Of a stretch of 53,525 nucleotides of DNA, positions 8,386 through 17,294 are shown piece after piece. Where the stretch lies: assembly GCA_947462925.1 (NCBI GenBank), contig CANHQP010000024.1, positions 1-53,525 of the forward strand, read 5' to 3'. The translations under genes and the position numbers were made by a program. Source of the DNA: Flavobacteriia bacterium (lineage in GTDB: Bacteria > Bacteroidota > Bacteroidia > Flavobacteriales_D > Crocinitomicaceae). Below the pieces are notes generated by a model that was not told where the DNA came from, did not search any database, and was given only the letters and a program-made list of their open reading frames with translations. Position 1 is the stretch's first letter. Every line of letters starts with the position of its first letter.

Positions 8386-8391
8386 CAAAAA
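8363..8391 (+). repeat. attachment-site core, copy 1 (tRNA-Asn 3' end)
   Basis: These 29 bases (TGGTTCGAGCCCAAG followed by AGAGAGCGCAAAAA) recur exactly at 9707-9735. After three mismatches in four bases the identity resumes through the downstream hairpin terminator. The repeat covers the T arm, acceptor strand and a few bases beyond a tRNA-Asn gene, a classic target for tyrosine integrases. Confidence 0.75.
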
Positions 8392-8395
8392 GTAG

Positions 8396-8427
8396 AGCAC
8401 TTACATTTTATGTAGGTGCTTTTTTTT
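8396..8427 (+). terminator. terminator behind the tRNA-Asn fragment
   Basis: AGCACTTACAT (8396-8406) pairs with ATGTAGGTGCT (8410-8420) with one wobble, then eight T. The same hairpin follows the second core copy at 9740, so it belongs to the duplicated unit. Confidence 0.8.
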
Positions 8428-8602
8428 ATATATTTAGTATTACATTTTGCAGGGAACAGTTTGTCAAGCCAAGAATTTAGAATCTTTTAAAATTAGTTTG
8501 CAGGAAGTTAAAGGCTTTTTGACAAGCATAGATTTTCTTTGAGAATTTTCTGAAAGTTCAATTGTTGTATTTCAATTAATTATCTACTTTTGAAAAAATT
8601 AG

Positions 8603-9652
8603 ATGTTAAATCCATTACACAATTTAAGTATGATCGTAGATAAAAAAATTTTAGCTGTAGTAAAAAAATCATTTTCAAAGTTTGATTTTACCAGATTGGA
8701 AGAAAAATGCACAAATGAAGCGCAGACTAGAATGTACTTAATTGAACCTTTACTTGAAATTTTAGGATTTAGTCGAATTGATAACCGAGATATGTTAACT
8801 GAAATTAACGCTGGATGGGGTCAAAAAAATGATAAAGCTGATTTAGGTTTAATTATTAAAAGTAAGAAACCAGAAATAATTATTGAATGTAAAAAACTTG
8901 GTAAAAGATTAACTGACAAAGAAGCATCTCAGTTAAATGGTTATTTTTCAAATACTGAAGGTTCAAAAATTGGAATTTTAACAAATGGTTTAGAATGGAG
9001 ATTTTATGCTGAATTTGATGAAAAAAATAGATTGCACTCAAATCCATTTTTGGTTATAGATTTCACGGAAGTAGATGATACTAAAATTGAACAGTTTGCT
9101 CAGTTTCACAAAAATTTCATTGATATTAAGCAAGTTTTAGAGGAAGCGCAAGATACATTTTTTCTTGAGGGATTTAATGGCGCTTTAACTGAAGAGTTTT
9201 TAAATCCTTCTGATGATTTTATTAAAGCTATTTATTCGCGTATGCCGGGCAAACGAATGAATGAAGAGGTTAAAAGAAAACTGCGAGAACTTATTAATTC
9301 AAATTCAATTCAACAAGCATTACCTAGGTTAATAGAAGAAGAATCGAAAAGTGGAAATGTAATAATTACTACAGGTGAAGAGCTTAAAATTTATCACACT
9401 GTTAAAACTATTATTATCAATGCACTGAAAAAAGTCGATTTTTCTAGAATTTCATACAGAGATCAAAAAAACAGTTTCAATATTTTGGTCGATGATAACC
9501 AAAGAAAAGTTATTGCTAAAATAACTTCCGTAAGAGAGAAACACTTTATTGAAATTGGTGGAGGTAGTAAAGTACAAGTTGATGATATTGAGAATATTGT
9601 GGCTTTAAGCAAACAAATTGTTGAAATTACAAAAGGTTTTTTAACAGAATAG
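8603..9652 (+). CDS. solo HsdR_N-type restriction endonuclease-like protein
   Basis: 349 residues. The N-terminal ~150 residues show the pattern of the type I restriction enzyme R-subunit N-terminal nuclease domain: a PD-(D/E)XK core with D80 (NDKADLGL), E95 and K97 (IIIECKK), preceded by the TRMYLIEPLLEILGF helix typical of these domains. There is no helicase motor, and no methylase or specificity subunit nearby, so it is not a complete restriction system. The C-terminal ~150 residues (IIINALKKVDFSRISYRDQKNSF...) resemble the second domain of many solo HsdR_N proteins. It is the only gene of the tRNA-bounded cassette, hence a candidate defence nuclease. An alternative start is ATG 8630. Confidence 0.75.
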   Translation: MLNPLHNLSMIVDKKILAVVKKSFSKFDFTRLEEKCTNEAQTRMYLIEPLLEILGFSRIDNRDMLTEINAGWGQKNDKADLGLIIKSKKPEIIIECKKLGKRLTDKEASQLNGYFSNTEGSKIGILTNGLEWRFYAEFDEKNRLHSNPFLVIDFTEVDDTKIEQFAQFHKNFIDIKQVLEEAQDTFFLEGFNGALTEEFLNPSDDFIKAIYSRMPGKRMNEEVKRKLRELINSNSIQQALPRLIEEESKSGNVIITTGEELKIYHTVKTIIINALKKVDFSRISYRDQKNSFNILVDDNQRKVIAKITSVREKHFIEIGGGSKVQVDDIENIVALSKQIVEITKGFLTE

Positions 9653-9706
9653 AACTCAAAGTATAGTAAAATTATTGGCTTTCAATCAGTTCCGAATTTA
9701 TCGGAG

Positions 9707-9735
9707 TGGTTCGAGCCCAAGAGAGAGCGCAAAAA
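9707..9735 (+). repeat. attachment-site core, copy 2
   Basis: Exact repeat of 8363-8391, 1344 bases further on. Left of it the sequence no longer resembles a tRNA, so this copy marks the outer right boundary of the integrated DNA; the core genome resumes after it. Confidence 0.75.
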
Positions 9736-9739
9736 TTCA

Positions 9740-9770
9740 AGCACTTACATTTTATGTAGGTGCTTTTTTT
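9740..9770 (+). terminator. original downstream terminator of the tRNA-Asn locus
   Basis: The same hairpin as at 8396 (AGCACTTACAT/ATGTAGGTGCT, 9740-9764) followed by seven T. As the outermost copy it probably is the chromosomal terminator of the tRNA gene. Confidence 0.75.
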
Positions 9771-9840
9771 GTTTTTAGCGTTTTAGTAAATTGAATAAAT
9801 CTTATTTTTAGTTATTATTGACAACTTAAAATCGGTTTAA

Positions 9841-10395
9841 ATGGCTTTCCTTCCAAAAAATATTCAACTTAAAAATGGGAAATCAGTTCTTATTAGAATT
9901 GCAGAAATAAGCGATGCGGCAGCATTATTGAAGTTGATCAAAAATTATTTGGACGACAGTCCTTACATTCCTAAATCGACTTCTGAATTTCACTTGACCT
10001 TACAGCAAGAGGAAACTTGGATTCAATCTTTTTTGGATGCGCCAAATTCATTGCTTTTGGTGGCTGAATATGAAAATCAATTGATTGGAAATATTGATTT
10101 GACAGGAAACAAGCGCCGAGTAATGCAACACAATGCGCTGGTTGGCATGGGAATGTTGCTCGAATGGCGAAACCAAGGTCTCGGAACTGTTTTGATGCAA
10201 GCTGCAATGGATTGGGCAAAGTCAAATCCTTTGTTGGAAAATTTACAATTAGAGGTTTACGCCGAAAATTTGGCGGGTATAAAGCTTTATGAAAAGATGG
10301 GATACAAGCAATGTGGCATAATCCCCAATTTATTCAAAGAAAATGGCCATTATTGCGACAGTATCATGATGACTTTGTCTTTGAAAAAGGTATAA
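9841..10395 (+). CDS. GNAT family N-acetyltransferase
   Basis: 184 residues spanning one GNAT fold. The acetyl-CoA-binding motif A is visible as WRNQGLGTVLMQAAMDWAK, followed by the LEVYAENLAGIKLYEKMGY segment, where the tyrosine typical of these enzymes lies, and a C-terminal DSIMMTL strand. Substrate unknown; the overall look is of RimJ/RimL-type or small-molecule acetyltransferases. First core gene after the integrated island. Single gene, no obvious operon. Confidence 0.85.
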   Translation: MAFLPKNIQLKNGKSVLIRIAEISDAAALLKLIKNYLDDSPYIPKSTSEFHLTLQQEETWIQSFLDAPNSLLLVAEYENQLIGNIDLTGNKRRVMQHNALVGMGMLLEWRNQGLGTVLMQAAMDWAKSNPLLENLQLEVYAENLAGIKLYEKMGYKQCGIIPNLFKENGHYCDSIMMTLSLKKV

Positions 10396-10556
10396 TACGA
10401 ATCAAATCGCTGAATTAAAGTGGCAATAAATTTAAAAAACGCTGATTTAATTTGGCGATTTGGAATGAATTATTGAAAAAATTAATTTCTATTTCAAAAA
10501 TTCTCCTTATCTTAATTTAGAAAACTCAATTTTAGACTTATAAATTTTACAAAAAA

Positions 10557-12284
10557 ATGCAAAAACGCTGGCTAATTAAAGACTTACCTGAACAAAGTAA
10601 AATTGACAATTTGGCGCAAGCCTTGAATCTTGAAACTGCTTTGGCAACTATTTTAGTACAACGAGGAATTTCGACTTTTGATGAAGCACAACATTTTTTC
10701 AGGCCCTCTCTTGATGATTTGAACGATCCTTTTTTGATGCAAGATTTGAAAGAAGCAGTTGAACGCATCAATTTAGCCATCGCGCAAAATCAAAAAATCA
10801 TGATTTATGGTGATTATGACGTGGACGGAACGACCGCCGTTGCTGTGATGTGGAACGTTTTAATTGAACATTACAAGAACATAGAATTTTACATTCCAGA
10901 TCGTTATGCGGAAGGATATGGCGTAAGTTCACAAGGAATTGAATATGCGCATACGCAAAATGTTCAACTCATTATTGCGCTCGATTGTGGCGTAAAAGCC
11001 AATGAAAAAGTAGATTTTGCCAATTGTTTAGGCATCGATTTTATTGTTTGTGACCACCACACACCTGGAGAAACTTTGCCAAAGTGCTTGGTTTTAGATC
11101 CCAAACGCGCAGATTGTCAATATCCTTACAAAGAATTGTCGGGCTGTGGCGTAGGATTTAAATTATTGCAAGGTTTGTGCATCGCCAACGATTGGGAAAC
11201 GACTACATTATTCGAACAATTGGATTTATTGGCGATTTCTATTGGTGCTGACATTGTGCCGATTACGGGAGAAAATCGCATTTTGTGTTACTTTGGTTTA
11301 CAACTACTGAATGCCAAACCACGCCTTGGAATTGCTGAAATTCTGCGTGTTGCTGGAAAAGCTTTGCCATTGACTTTAACCAATGTAGTTTTCATTATTG
11401 CACCAAGAATCAATGCTGCAGGTAGAATCCATACAGGAAAAAAAGCGGTCAGTTTGATGATTTCGGAAGACCAAGAGGAATTGAAAACCATTGCAGAAAG
11501 TATCAACGAAAACAACAGTGAACGCAAAGATTTAGACCAATTGATTACCGCAGAAGCGCTAGAACAAATAGAGAATGATTCCACGTTTGAATCCAAAATT
11601 ACCACCGTTGTTTTTCAAGAAGATTGGCACAAAGGCGTGATTGGAATTGTGGCTTCCAGATTGATCGAAAATCATTATCGTCCAACGATTGTTTTGACAG
11701 AATCCAACGGAAAAGCAACTGGTTCGGCGCGCAGTATTCGTGGTTTAGATATTCATGCAGCTTTGGAAAAATGCACCGATTTATTAGAACAATTTGGTGG
11801 ACACACTTTTGCAGCAGGAATGACTTTGCCGCTAGAAAATATTGACGCTTTCAAAGCCAAATTTGAAGCAGTTGTTCAATCAATGATTGCAAAGGAAGAT
11901 TTGGTTCCGCAACAAATCGTGGATTATGCATTGCGTTTTGATGATATTTTTCAAGAAAAAGAATTGTTAAACAAAGTTCCAAAGTTCAAACGCATCATCA
12001 GTCAATTGGAACCGCACGGACCAGGAAACATGAAACCAGTTTTTGTTTCTCATAATGTCTATGTAAAGTCGTTCAAAGTGCTAAAAGATGTGCATTTGAA
12101 ATTGATCTTAGGTCAACCAAATTCAAAGGTTACAATTGACGCCATTGCATTCAATATGATTGACAAATTAGACATCGTAGAGAGCAATCTTCCAATCGAA
12201 GTTTTATACACGCTAGAATCGAACGTTTGGCGCGATTTGGAGACATTGCAATTGAACGTGAAAGATATTCGTGCAATGATCTAA
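10557..12284 (+). CDS. recJ: single-stranded-DNA-specific exonuclease RecJ
   Basis: 575 residues, the usual length. DHH-family motifs appear in order: IYGDYDVDGTTA (about 84-95), LDCGVKANE (about 142), VCDHHTPGE (about 163, the DHH triad), GCGVGFKLL, and the DHHA1 motif GGHTFAAGM (about 416). It degrades single-stranded DNA 5' to 3' with Mn/Mg in recombination and mismatch repair. Start ATG at 10557. Followed by a strong bidirectional terminator against the convergent TonB receptor gene. Confidence 0.95.
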   Translation: MQKRWLIKDLPEQSKIDNLAQALNLETALATILVQRGISTFDEAQHFFRPSLDDLNDPFLMQDLKEAVERINLAIAQNQKIMIYGDYDVDGTTAVAVMWNVLIEHYKNIEFYIPDRYAEGYGVSSQGIEYAHTQNVQLIIALDCGVKANEKVDFANCLGIDFIVCDHHTPGETLPKCLVLDPKRADCQYPYKELSGCGVGFKLLQGLCIANDWETTTLFEQLDLLAISIGADIVPITGENRILCYFGLQLLNAKPRLGIAEILRVAGKALPLTLTNVVFIIAPRINAAGRIHTGKKAVSLMISEDQEELKTIAESINENNSERKDLDQLITAEALEQIENDSTFESKITTVVFQEDWHKGVIGIVASRLIENHYRPTIVLTESNGKATGSARSIRGLDIHAALEKCTDLLEQFGGHTFAAGMTLPLENIDAFKAKFEAVVQSMIAKEDLVPQQIVDYALRFDDIFQEKELLNKVPKFKRIISQLEPHGPGNMKPVFVSHNVYVKSFKVLKDVHLKLILGQPNSKVTIDAIAFNMIDKLDIVESNLPIEVLYTLESNVWRDLETLQLNVKDIRAMI

Positions 12285-12323
12285 TAACCTGATTTCGATT
12301 ATTAAAACAAAGTCAAAGTTAAT

Positions 12324-12372
12324 AGAGCAGTTTTTAATTCTTTTTCAAATTTCTGAATTAAAAAACTACTCT
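12324..12372. terminator. long bidirectional terminator between recJ and the receptor gene
   Basis: AGAGCAGTTTTTAATTC (12324-12340) pairs with GAATTAAAAAACTACTCT (12355-12372): 16 base pairs with one mismatch and one bulge, 14-base loop, U-runs on both strands. The right arm includes the last two codons and stop of the receptor gene. Confidence 0.75.
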
Positions 12373-14810
12373 TTCCTTTTTACTTTAAAGTCAACTTTGT
12401 AATAGAAAATCGGTAAGAAACCCAATTGTTGTTTTTCAGCAAGAGGTTCTTTGTTTGGATTCGCTAAATCTGGCGCATATGCCAATCCCAATAAGTTTTT
12501 GGTATTTAGAATATTGACTAAATCCAATCCAATTTCGTGCGTCATTGATTTGGCGTTGTATTTCCAATTTACTTTCAAATCCAATCGGAAATAATCTTTA
12601 AATTGTCTTTCGTTGAAAGCAGAATCAGAGAAGATGACTTCTTTGCGCAGTTCTGATTCGGCAATATTTACGTAACCATATCTTCTTCCACCAGCGTATG
12701 TCATTTTTAACCCTGCGGAAATAGATTGTTTTTCATTTAACTTGAACTCTTTTCCAGCTAGGAAGTTAGTTGCATAATTACCATTGTAAGAGGTGTTTCG
12801 CTCGATTCCGTCACTTCCTTTGTATTTGGAATCATACAAAGAAGCAGAAAATAAAAAGAAAAATGATTTATTGAAGAATTTTTGAACCGTCAACTCCAAA
12901 CCATAATTGCGACCAGTTCCTGTATTCTGCAGTGAATCTGGGAAAAAGCGCGCAAAGCCACTTCCTTGGTTGATTAAAGAAAAAGACGAACTTTTTACAT
13001 CGACCGGCACCTCATACAAATGCTGGTAGTAGACTTCTGTTTTCACTTGTAAATTGCCTTTGAAGAATTTTTCATACGCTAATGCTGTGTGAATACTTTT
13101 CGTAAATCCCATTTTTTTGTTGTGTAAATATGGGTTTCCGTTAGCATCAATCTTCTGATAAGTGTAGGTGTAGTTTGGTTGCGTTTGACTATGTAAACCA
13201 GCACCAGCAGAAATTGATTGCGCTTTTTTCATTCTCAATTTCCATCCAACACGAGGTTCAATAGGACTCAAGCTGTTGCTAAAGGAATAGTACTGACTGT
13301 GCAAACCAGCAGTTACATCCATGTTTTCTTTCACCCGCCATTTCCATTGAACGAAAGGCTGAACAAGCATGGCAGTTCCTTGGTAATTCCAACGTGTTTC
13401 AAATTGTGATTGATCAACAGTAAGCGCAGAATCTCTCATGTTCATGAATTGCCCTTCAACATTGAATCCCGCTTTGATCAAATGGTATTTATTGATTTTA
13501 TGATTGATACTCAAATAGCCCGAAAGTCTCGTCGTTTTAAAAGCATATCCCATTAGAGGATAAATTGAATCGACGTTAATATTATAGATAGGATTTCCGT
13601 TTTGGTATGTAGTATCCAATGTTCGAATCAAATAGTTGTGACGTGAATTTTGTTTTTCGTACGAAACAGAAAGGGTGGAAGTCAGAAAAGTTTTTTCGTT
13701 CAATGCTTTTTTGTAAACCAAACCTGAAACGCCCATGGTTGTTCCAAAGTATTGATCTCTATCACCTTCACCGTAAAATTCTGAAGAATATTCTTTTTGG
13801 TCAGAAATTTTGATGGCGATATCACTCATACCACCAATGGCGAACCAAGATAGCGAGCCTCCTTTTTTCAACTGCCAATTTAATTTGAAAGCCATGTCGC
13901 CATAAGTTGGAACTGCATCGGTTCCAATTTGTACGCCAATCGCTTTAAACATGCTTAAAGTTGAATACCTTGCCATGGCCAAATAACTCGATTTTCCACT
14001 TTTACTCATCGGACCTTCTGCCATCAATTCAGTTCCTAAAACCCCAAATTGACCCGTAATTTCATGCATTTTCTCGTTTCCGTTACGCAATTTAAGGTCA
14101 AAAATTCCAGAAGTACTGTTTCCGTATTCTGCTGGAAATGCACTCATGAAAAAGTCTGAATTCGCTAAAATCTTGTTGTTTAAAATCGATACTGGTCCAC
14201 CAGAACTTCCAGAAATTGCAAAGTGAGAAGGATTTGGAATATCAACACCTTCAATTTTCCAAACAATTCCAAGAGGCGAATTTCCACGAACTACAATGTC
14301 ATTTCGGGAATCATCTGCACCTTGTACACCGGCAAAATTGGATGCCATTCTCGCTGGATCTGCTCTAGAGCCCGGATAACGGTCGGTTTCCTCAACACTA
14401 AATTGTTGCGAAGAAATAAATGAAAGTTCATTCATTGTTTGTCCTTTGCGTTGTCCTTTTACCACAACTTCTTCTTCTTGTTTTACAAAAGCTTCATTCA
14501 AAGTCAGTTGTACTATCGTTTCTTTTCCAGTGTTTACTGTAATTGTAACTGTTTTGAGTTCATAAGAAATATAATCTGCGACCAATTCATGTTTACCGAC
14601 AGGAACATTTTTGATTTCAAACTCACCTAATTCGTTCGTAGTGGCTTTGTATATTTTGGTTGAATCTTCCGTATAGATTTGAATTTTCACACCCAACAAC
14701 GGGAAATTACTTTCGTTGTCAACGACTTTACCGCGAACATTTTGAGAAAGTTGTGAAAAGCTGTAAAAAGCCGATAAACAAATGGATAGAATTAAAACTA
14801 AATTTTTCAT
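12366..14810 (-). CDS. TonB-dependent outer-membrane receptor with carboxypeptidase-like N-domain
   Basis: 814 residues from ATG 14810; this start is preferred over one 12 codons upstream because it gives a clean signal peptide (MKNLVLILSICLSAFYSFSQ) and a 4-base ATGA overlap with the stop of the upstream gene. Domains: signal peptide, a carboxypeptidase-regulatory-like beta-sandwich (about 25-110, VRGKVVDNESNFPLLGVKI), a plug (about 135-240, DIVVRGNSPLGIVWKIEGVDIPNP) and a beta-barrel to the C-terminus. It imports a ligand across the outer membrane using TonB energy. Translational coupling to a peptide-type solute-binding lipoprotein suggests a peptide-like ligand, which is inference. Confidence 0.88.
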   Translation of the reverse strand: MKNLVLILSICLSAFYSFSQLSQNVRGKVVDNESNFPLLGVKIQIYTEDSTKIYKATTNELGEFEIKNVPVGKHELVADYISYELKTVTITVNTGKETIVQLTLNEAFVKQEEEVVVKGQRKGQTMNELSFISSQQFSVEETDRYPGSRADPARMASNFAGVQGADDSRNDIVVRGNSPLGIVWKIEGVDIPNPSHFAISGSSGGPVSILNNKILANSDFFMSAFPAEYGNSTSGIFDLKLRNGNEKMHEITGQFGVLGTELMAEGPMSKSGKSSYLAMARYSTLSMFKAIGVQIGTDAVPTYGDMAFKLNWQLKKGGSLSWFAIGGMSDIAIKISDQKEYSSEFYGEGDRDQYFGTTMGVSGLVYKKALNEKTFLTSTLSVSYEKQNSRHNYLIRTLDTTYQNGNPIYNINVDSIYPLMGYAFKTTRLSGYLSINHKINKYHLIKAGFNVEGQFMNMRDSALTVDQSQFETRWNYQGTAMLVQPFVQWKWRVKENMDVTAGLHSQYYSFSNSLSPIEPRVGWKLRMKKAQSISAGAGLHSQTQPNYTYTYQKIDANGNPYLHNKKMGFTKSIHTALAYEKFFKGNLQVKTEVYYQHLYEVPVDVKSSSFSLINQGSGFARFFPDSLQNTGTGRNYGLELTVQKFFNKSFFFLFSASLYDSKYKGSDGIERNTSYNGNYATNFLAGKEFKLNEKQSISAGLKMTYAGGRRYGYVNIAESELRKEVIFSDSAFNERQFKDYFRLDLKVNWKYNAKSMTHEIGLDLVNILNTKNLLGLAYAPDLANPNKEPLAEKQQLGFLPIFYYKVDFKVKRKE

Positions 14811-16540
14811 TTCATGTATTGGTTTTGGTATTCTTCTTTGGTCCAATTTTTAAAGTATACTTCTCTGAAATTGAAGTAATTCATTGGATTTTCTTTCAAA
14901 TTTCTAACTTTTGAATAAATGATTTGATTGTCACCTGCGTACCACAAAGCAATCAAGGGAGGATTTTTCATCAATTCAACTTCTGCCAGATTGAAAAAAC
15001 GTTGTTGTTCGGAAATTTTCCGCTCGCGCAATGCCATTTCGTAAAAGGTGTCAAAACTTGGATTCAAATAGCGTGATTGATTGATTTCAGAAGGTTCTTC
15101 TATGCTTTTTGGGATTAATTTTCCGTAGAAATTTTGCAAAAATGTTTCTGGACTGTTATAATCAGCGCTCCAAGCGGAACGAAAAATATCACCTTTCAAA
15201 TTGGTAGCATCCCTATTCAATTCCTCGAAAGTTGAACTTGTCAAATTGACCGTAATTCCTAGATTTTTGATGATTTGATCTGCAAAATCTGCCGCTACAG
15301 CACTTTCTACTTCGCCAAAATTGAATCTCAGGTTCACAATACCAAATTCTTTCCCATCAGAATAGCCTGCTTCGGCCAGTAACATCTTCGCTAATTCTGG
15401 ATTAAAATCGTAGCCAACTGCACCAACCGCGTCAAAATCGTAATTTTTCAAGACGCTTTTAACAGGTGGAACAATTCCATAAATTCCAATTTCATTTGCT
15501 TGACCGAGCAAAACATTTTTGGTAATTTCTGTGCGATTGATGGCATAATTGAACGCTTGACGAACCCTATAATCTTTAAATCGAGGATCGTCCATATTGA
15601 AAAAATAATAGTTTGTGACTAACAAAGGATTGTTTCGCAAAACCAAAACAGGCGGAACACCATTGAAATCTTTGATTCTTCCATCCAACATTTTGGTAAT
15701 TCCTTCTGTCGGTAAAGAAGTGATAATCGATGTTTTTCCCGTTTCAAAAAGTGCCAGTTGCTTTTCTTTGTTGGATTCAACTATAAATTCCAATCGGTCT
15801 AAGTAGGGTAAATTGCAGCCTTTGCTGTCTTTCAAATAGTAATCAGTATTCTTTTCTAGTATGATCGTTTTTTGCGCATCGTTTAATGTTTCCGTATACC
15901 AAAATGGTCCGGTTCCAATGAAGTCTTTTTTCTTGGAAAGAGATACTTTTTTCGACGTAATCGCAGCATTGATGTTCGCGAGTTTATTCAGGAAGTTGAT
16001 GTCTTGTGCAATCAATTTAATCTCCAGTTTCCCTTCTTTGACTTGGATTCCAGTGATTTTTTTGGCTTTTCCTTCGAAAAATGATTTAGCTCCCAACACA
16101 TTCTTTTCAAAAATCGTGGTGTAGGCAGTAGTTGGCAAACCTCTTTTGTCTTTGGTACAAGCAAGTTCGAAACTGTGAATGATGTCATCTGTGGTCAAAA
16201 TTCGATCGTCATCTGACGCAAACGCTTGGTGCGGATGAAAAAGGATATTTTTTCTAATTATAAATGTGTAAATTATTCCATCTGAAGAGGTTGTGAAAGA
16301 TTCTGCGATTTGCGGTCGAACCTTTAAATTCTCAGGATCGAGTGAAACCAAGCCTTCATAAATCTGAGTGAAAACCGTGTTGGTGTAATAATCCGTGACT
16401 AAATTTGGATGTTTTGCTCCCAAATCCATGTCAATTACCATTCTGAAAGTTCCGCCAGCGTGCTCAAATTCTTTGGAATTCCAGCTATCACAGCCAGAAA
16501 TAATCCAAATGAACAACAATAAAAAGCAACTTATTCTCAT
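14807..16540 (-). CDS. family 5 solute-binding lipoprotein (oligopeptide-type)
   Basis: 577 residues. Lipoprotein signal peptide with lipobox (IISGCDS, Cys 17). The body matches SBP_bac_5 (OppA/DppA-like) proteins: YEGLVSLDPENLKVRPQIAESF near 60, DIIHSFELA near 120, RVRQAFNYAINR near 330 and a Trp-rich C-terminus. These bind peptides or similar solutes for ABC importers, but no permease or ATPase gene is nearby. The gene overlaps the receptor gene by four bases, so outer-membrane receptor and lipoprotein are made together, an unusual pairing. Confidence 0.88.
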   Translation of the reverse strand: MRISCFLLLFIWIISGCDSWNSKEFEHAGGTFRMVIDMDLGAKHPNLVTDYYTNTVFTQIYEGLVSLDPENLKVRPQIAESFTTSSDGIIYTFIIRKNILFHPHQAFASDDDRILTTDDIIHSFELACTKDKRGLPTTAYTTIFEKNVLGAKSFFEGKAKKITGIQVKEGKLEIKLIAQDINFLNKLANINAAITSKKVSLSKKKDFIGTGPFWYTETLNDAQKTIILEKNTDYYLKDSKGCNLPYLDRLEFIVESNKEKQLALFETGKTSIITSLPTEGITKMLDGRIKDFNGVPPVLVLRNNPLLVTNYYFFNMDDPRFKDYRVRQAFNYAINRTEITKNVLLGQANEIGIYGIVPPVKSVLKNYDFDAVGAVGYDFNPELAKMLLAEAGYSDGKEFGIVNLRFNFGEVESAVAADFADQIIKNLGITVNLTSSTFEELNRDATNLKGDIFRSAWSADYNSPETFLQNFYGKLIPKSIEEPSEINQSRYLNPSFDTFYEMALRERKISEQQRFFNLAEVELMKNPPLIALWYAGDNQIIYSKVRNLKENPMNYFNFREVYFKNWTKEEYQNQYMK

Positions 16541-16626
16541 GAATAGCTTATTTAAACGCTATACAAGAATAGTGAAATTTTAACAAACTAATGCAATAAT
16601 TGACTTTTTTGAAATTGCAAATTAGT

Positions 16627-17289
16627 TTAAAGGCTGCTTAAAATTTCGATCAATTCGGTTTCAGATGCAGATTTCAAGGTAAATGTAGGATTGTAACCTT
16701 TTGAAATTAAATGCTTTTCAGTTGTTTTTCCCCAGGCGATGATTTTGCAATTTGTGGAAATGGAATTCTCCAGCAAAAAACCATCTACGTTAGATGGACT
16801 TGTGAATGCAATCAGATTCAACTTTTCGGCTATTTTTTTAGTTTTATTTTTTGTGTTGTAAACTACAAGTTCAGAAACTTGTTTTTTGGGAAATATTTTT
16901 GCTATGGAATGATTGCTAATATTCGAGATAGGAATAATTAAAGTAGTAGTTTGAATTTGTTTTTTTAGTTCATTTGCAACTGATTCAGGATTTCCAGATT
17001 CTTGCCCAAAAAAGTCAACTTTTAGACCCATTTTTTCCAAATGTGATTTCGTTTTTTGACCGATGCAAGCCACTTTACATTTTGCTGGAATTGAAGCTTG
17101 TTTTAGGAAATAATGTGCTGCTCTTTTGCTTCCAAAGAAAATCCACTCAAAATTATTGGGGATTTCTGCTTTTACAAGTTCAAATTCGATGAATGAATTG
17201 CAAATCAGTTGTAAATTGTTTTCATCACAAAACTGTTTCAATTCAGACACTTCGTCTTCAGTTTTGGTGATTAAAACAGGGGATTTCAT
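16627..17289 (-). CDS. hemD: uroporphyrinogen-III synthase
   Basis: 220 residues, weakly conserved as usual for HemD. Features are WIFFGSKRAAHYFL near 50, KVACIGQKTKSHLEKMG near 70-90, LIAFTSPSNVDGFL near 155 and CKIIAWGKTTEKHLISKGY near 177, i.e. the two alternating Rossmann-like half-domains. It cyclises hydroxymethylbilane to uroporphyrinogen III. Called mainly from context: it starts 5 bases after the hemC stop in the order hemA-hemC-hemD. Confidence 0.88.
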   Translation of the reverse strand: MKSPVLITKTEDEVSELKQFCDENNLQLICNSFIEFELVKAEIPNNFEWIFFGSKRAAHYFLKQASIPAKCKVACIGQKTKSHLEKMGLKVDFFGQESGNPESVANELKKQIQTTTLIIPISNISNHSIAKIFPKKQVSELVVYNTKNKTKKIAEKLNLIAFTSPSNVDGFLLENSISTNCKIIAWGKTTEKHLISKGYNPTFTLKSASETELIEILSSL

Positions 17290-17294
17290 AGCGT

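Larger units (their letters stand above)
1..8391. mobile_element. right-hand part of a tRNA-Asn-integrated element
   Basis: The region carries element-type genes (Sak4-like ATPase, DUF3871, GIGATT helicase, RadC) and ends at a tRNA-Asn 3' copy. Integrase, conjugation or mobilisation genes are not in the window and would lie to the left. Content resembles integrative elements of Bacteroidota; no phage structural gene is present. Confidence 0.6.
8392..9735. mobile_element. 1.3-kb tRNA-Asn-bounded nuclease cassette
   Basis: The segment between the two attachment-core copies holds one gene (8603-9652) and no integrase. The arrangement core, terminator, cargo, core, terminator is what sequential insertion of two elements at one tRNA site leaves, the left neighbour being the larger element at 1-8391. 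The cassette could be a decayed satellite or one that borrows an integrase. A hairpin TCCGA-ATTTA-TCGGA (9691-9705) abuts the right core. The repeats are seen; mobility is inferred. Confidence 0.6.

Noticed and set aside
1..8391. Prophage
   Set aside because: Sak4-like, helicase and RadC genes occur on phages too, but no capsid, tail, terminase or lysis gene is visible; an integrative element fits better within what can be seen.
8392..9735. Complete type I restriction-modification system
   Set aside because: Only an HsdR_N-type nuclease domain is present; there is no helicase motor, methyltransferase or specificity gene nearby.
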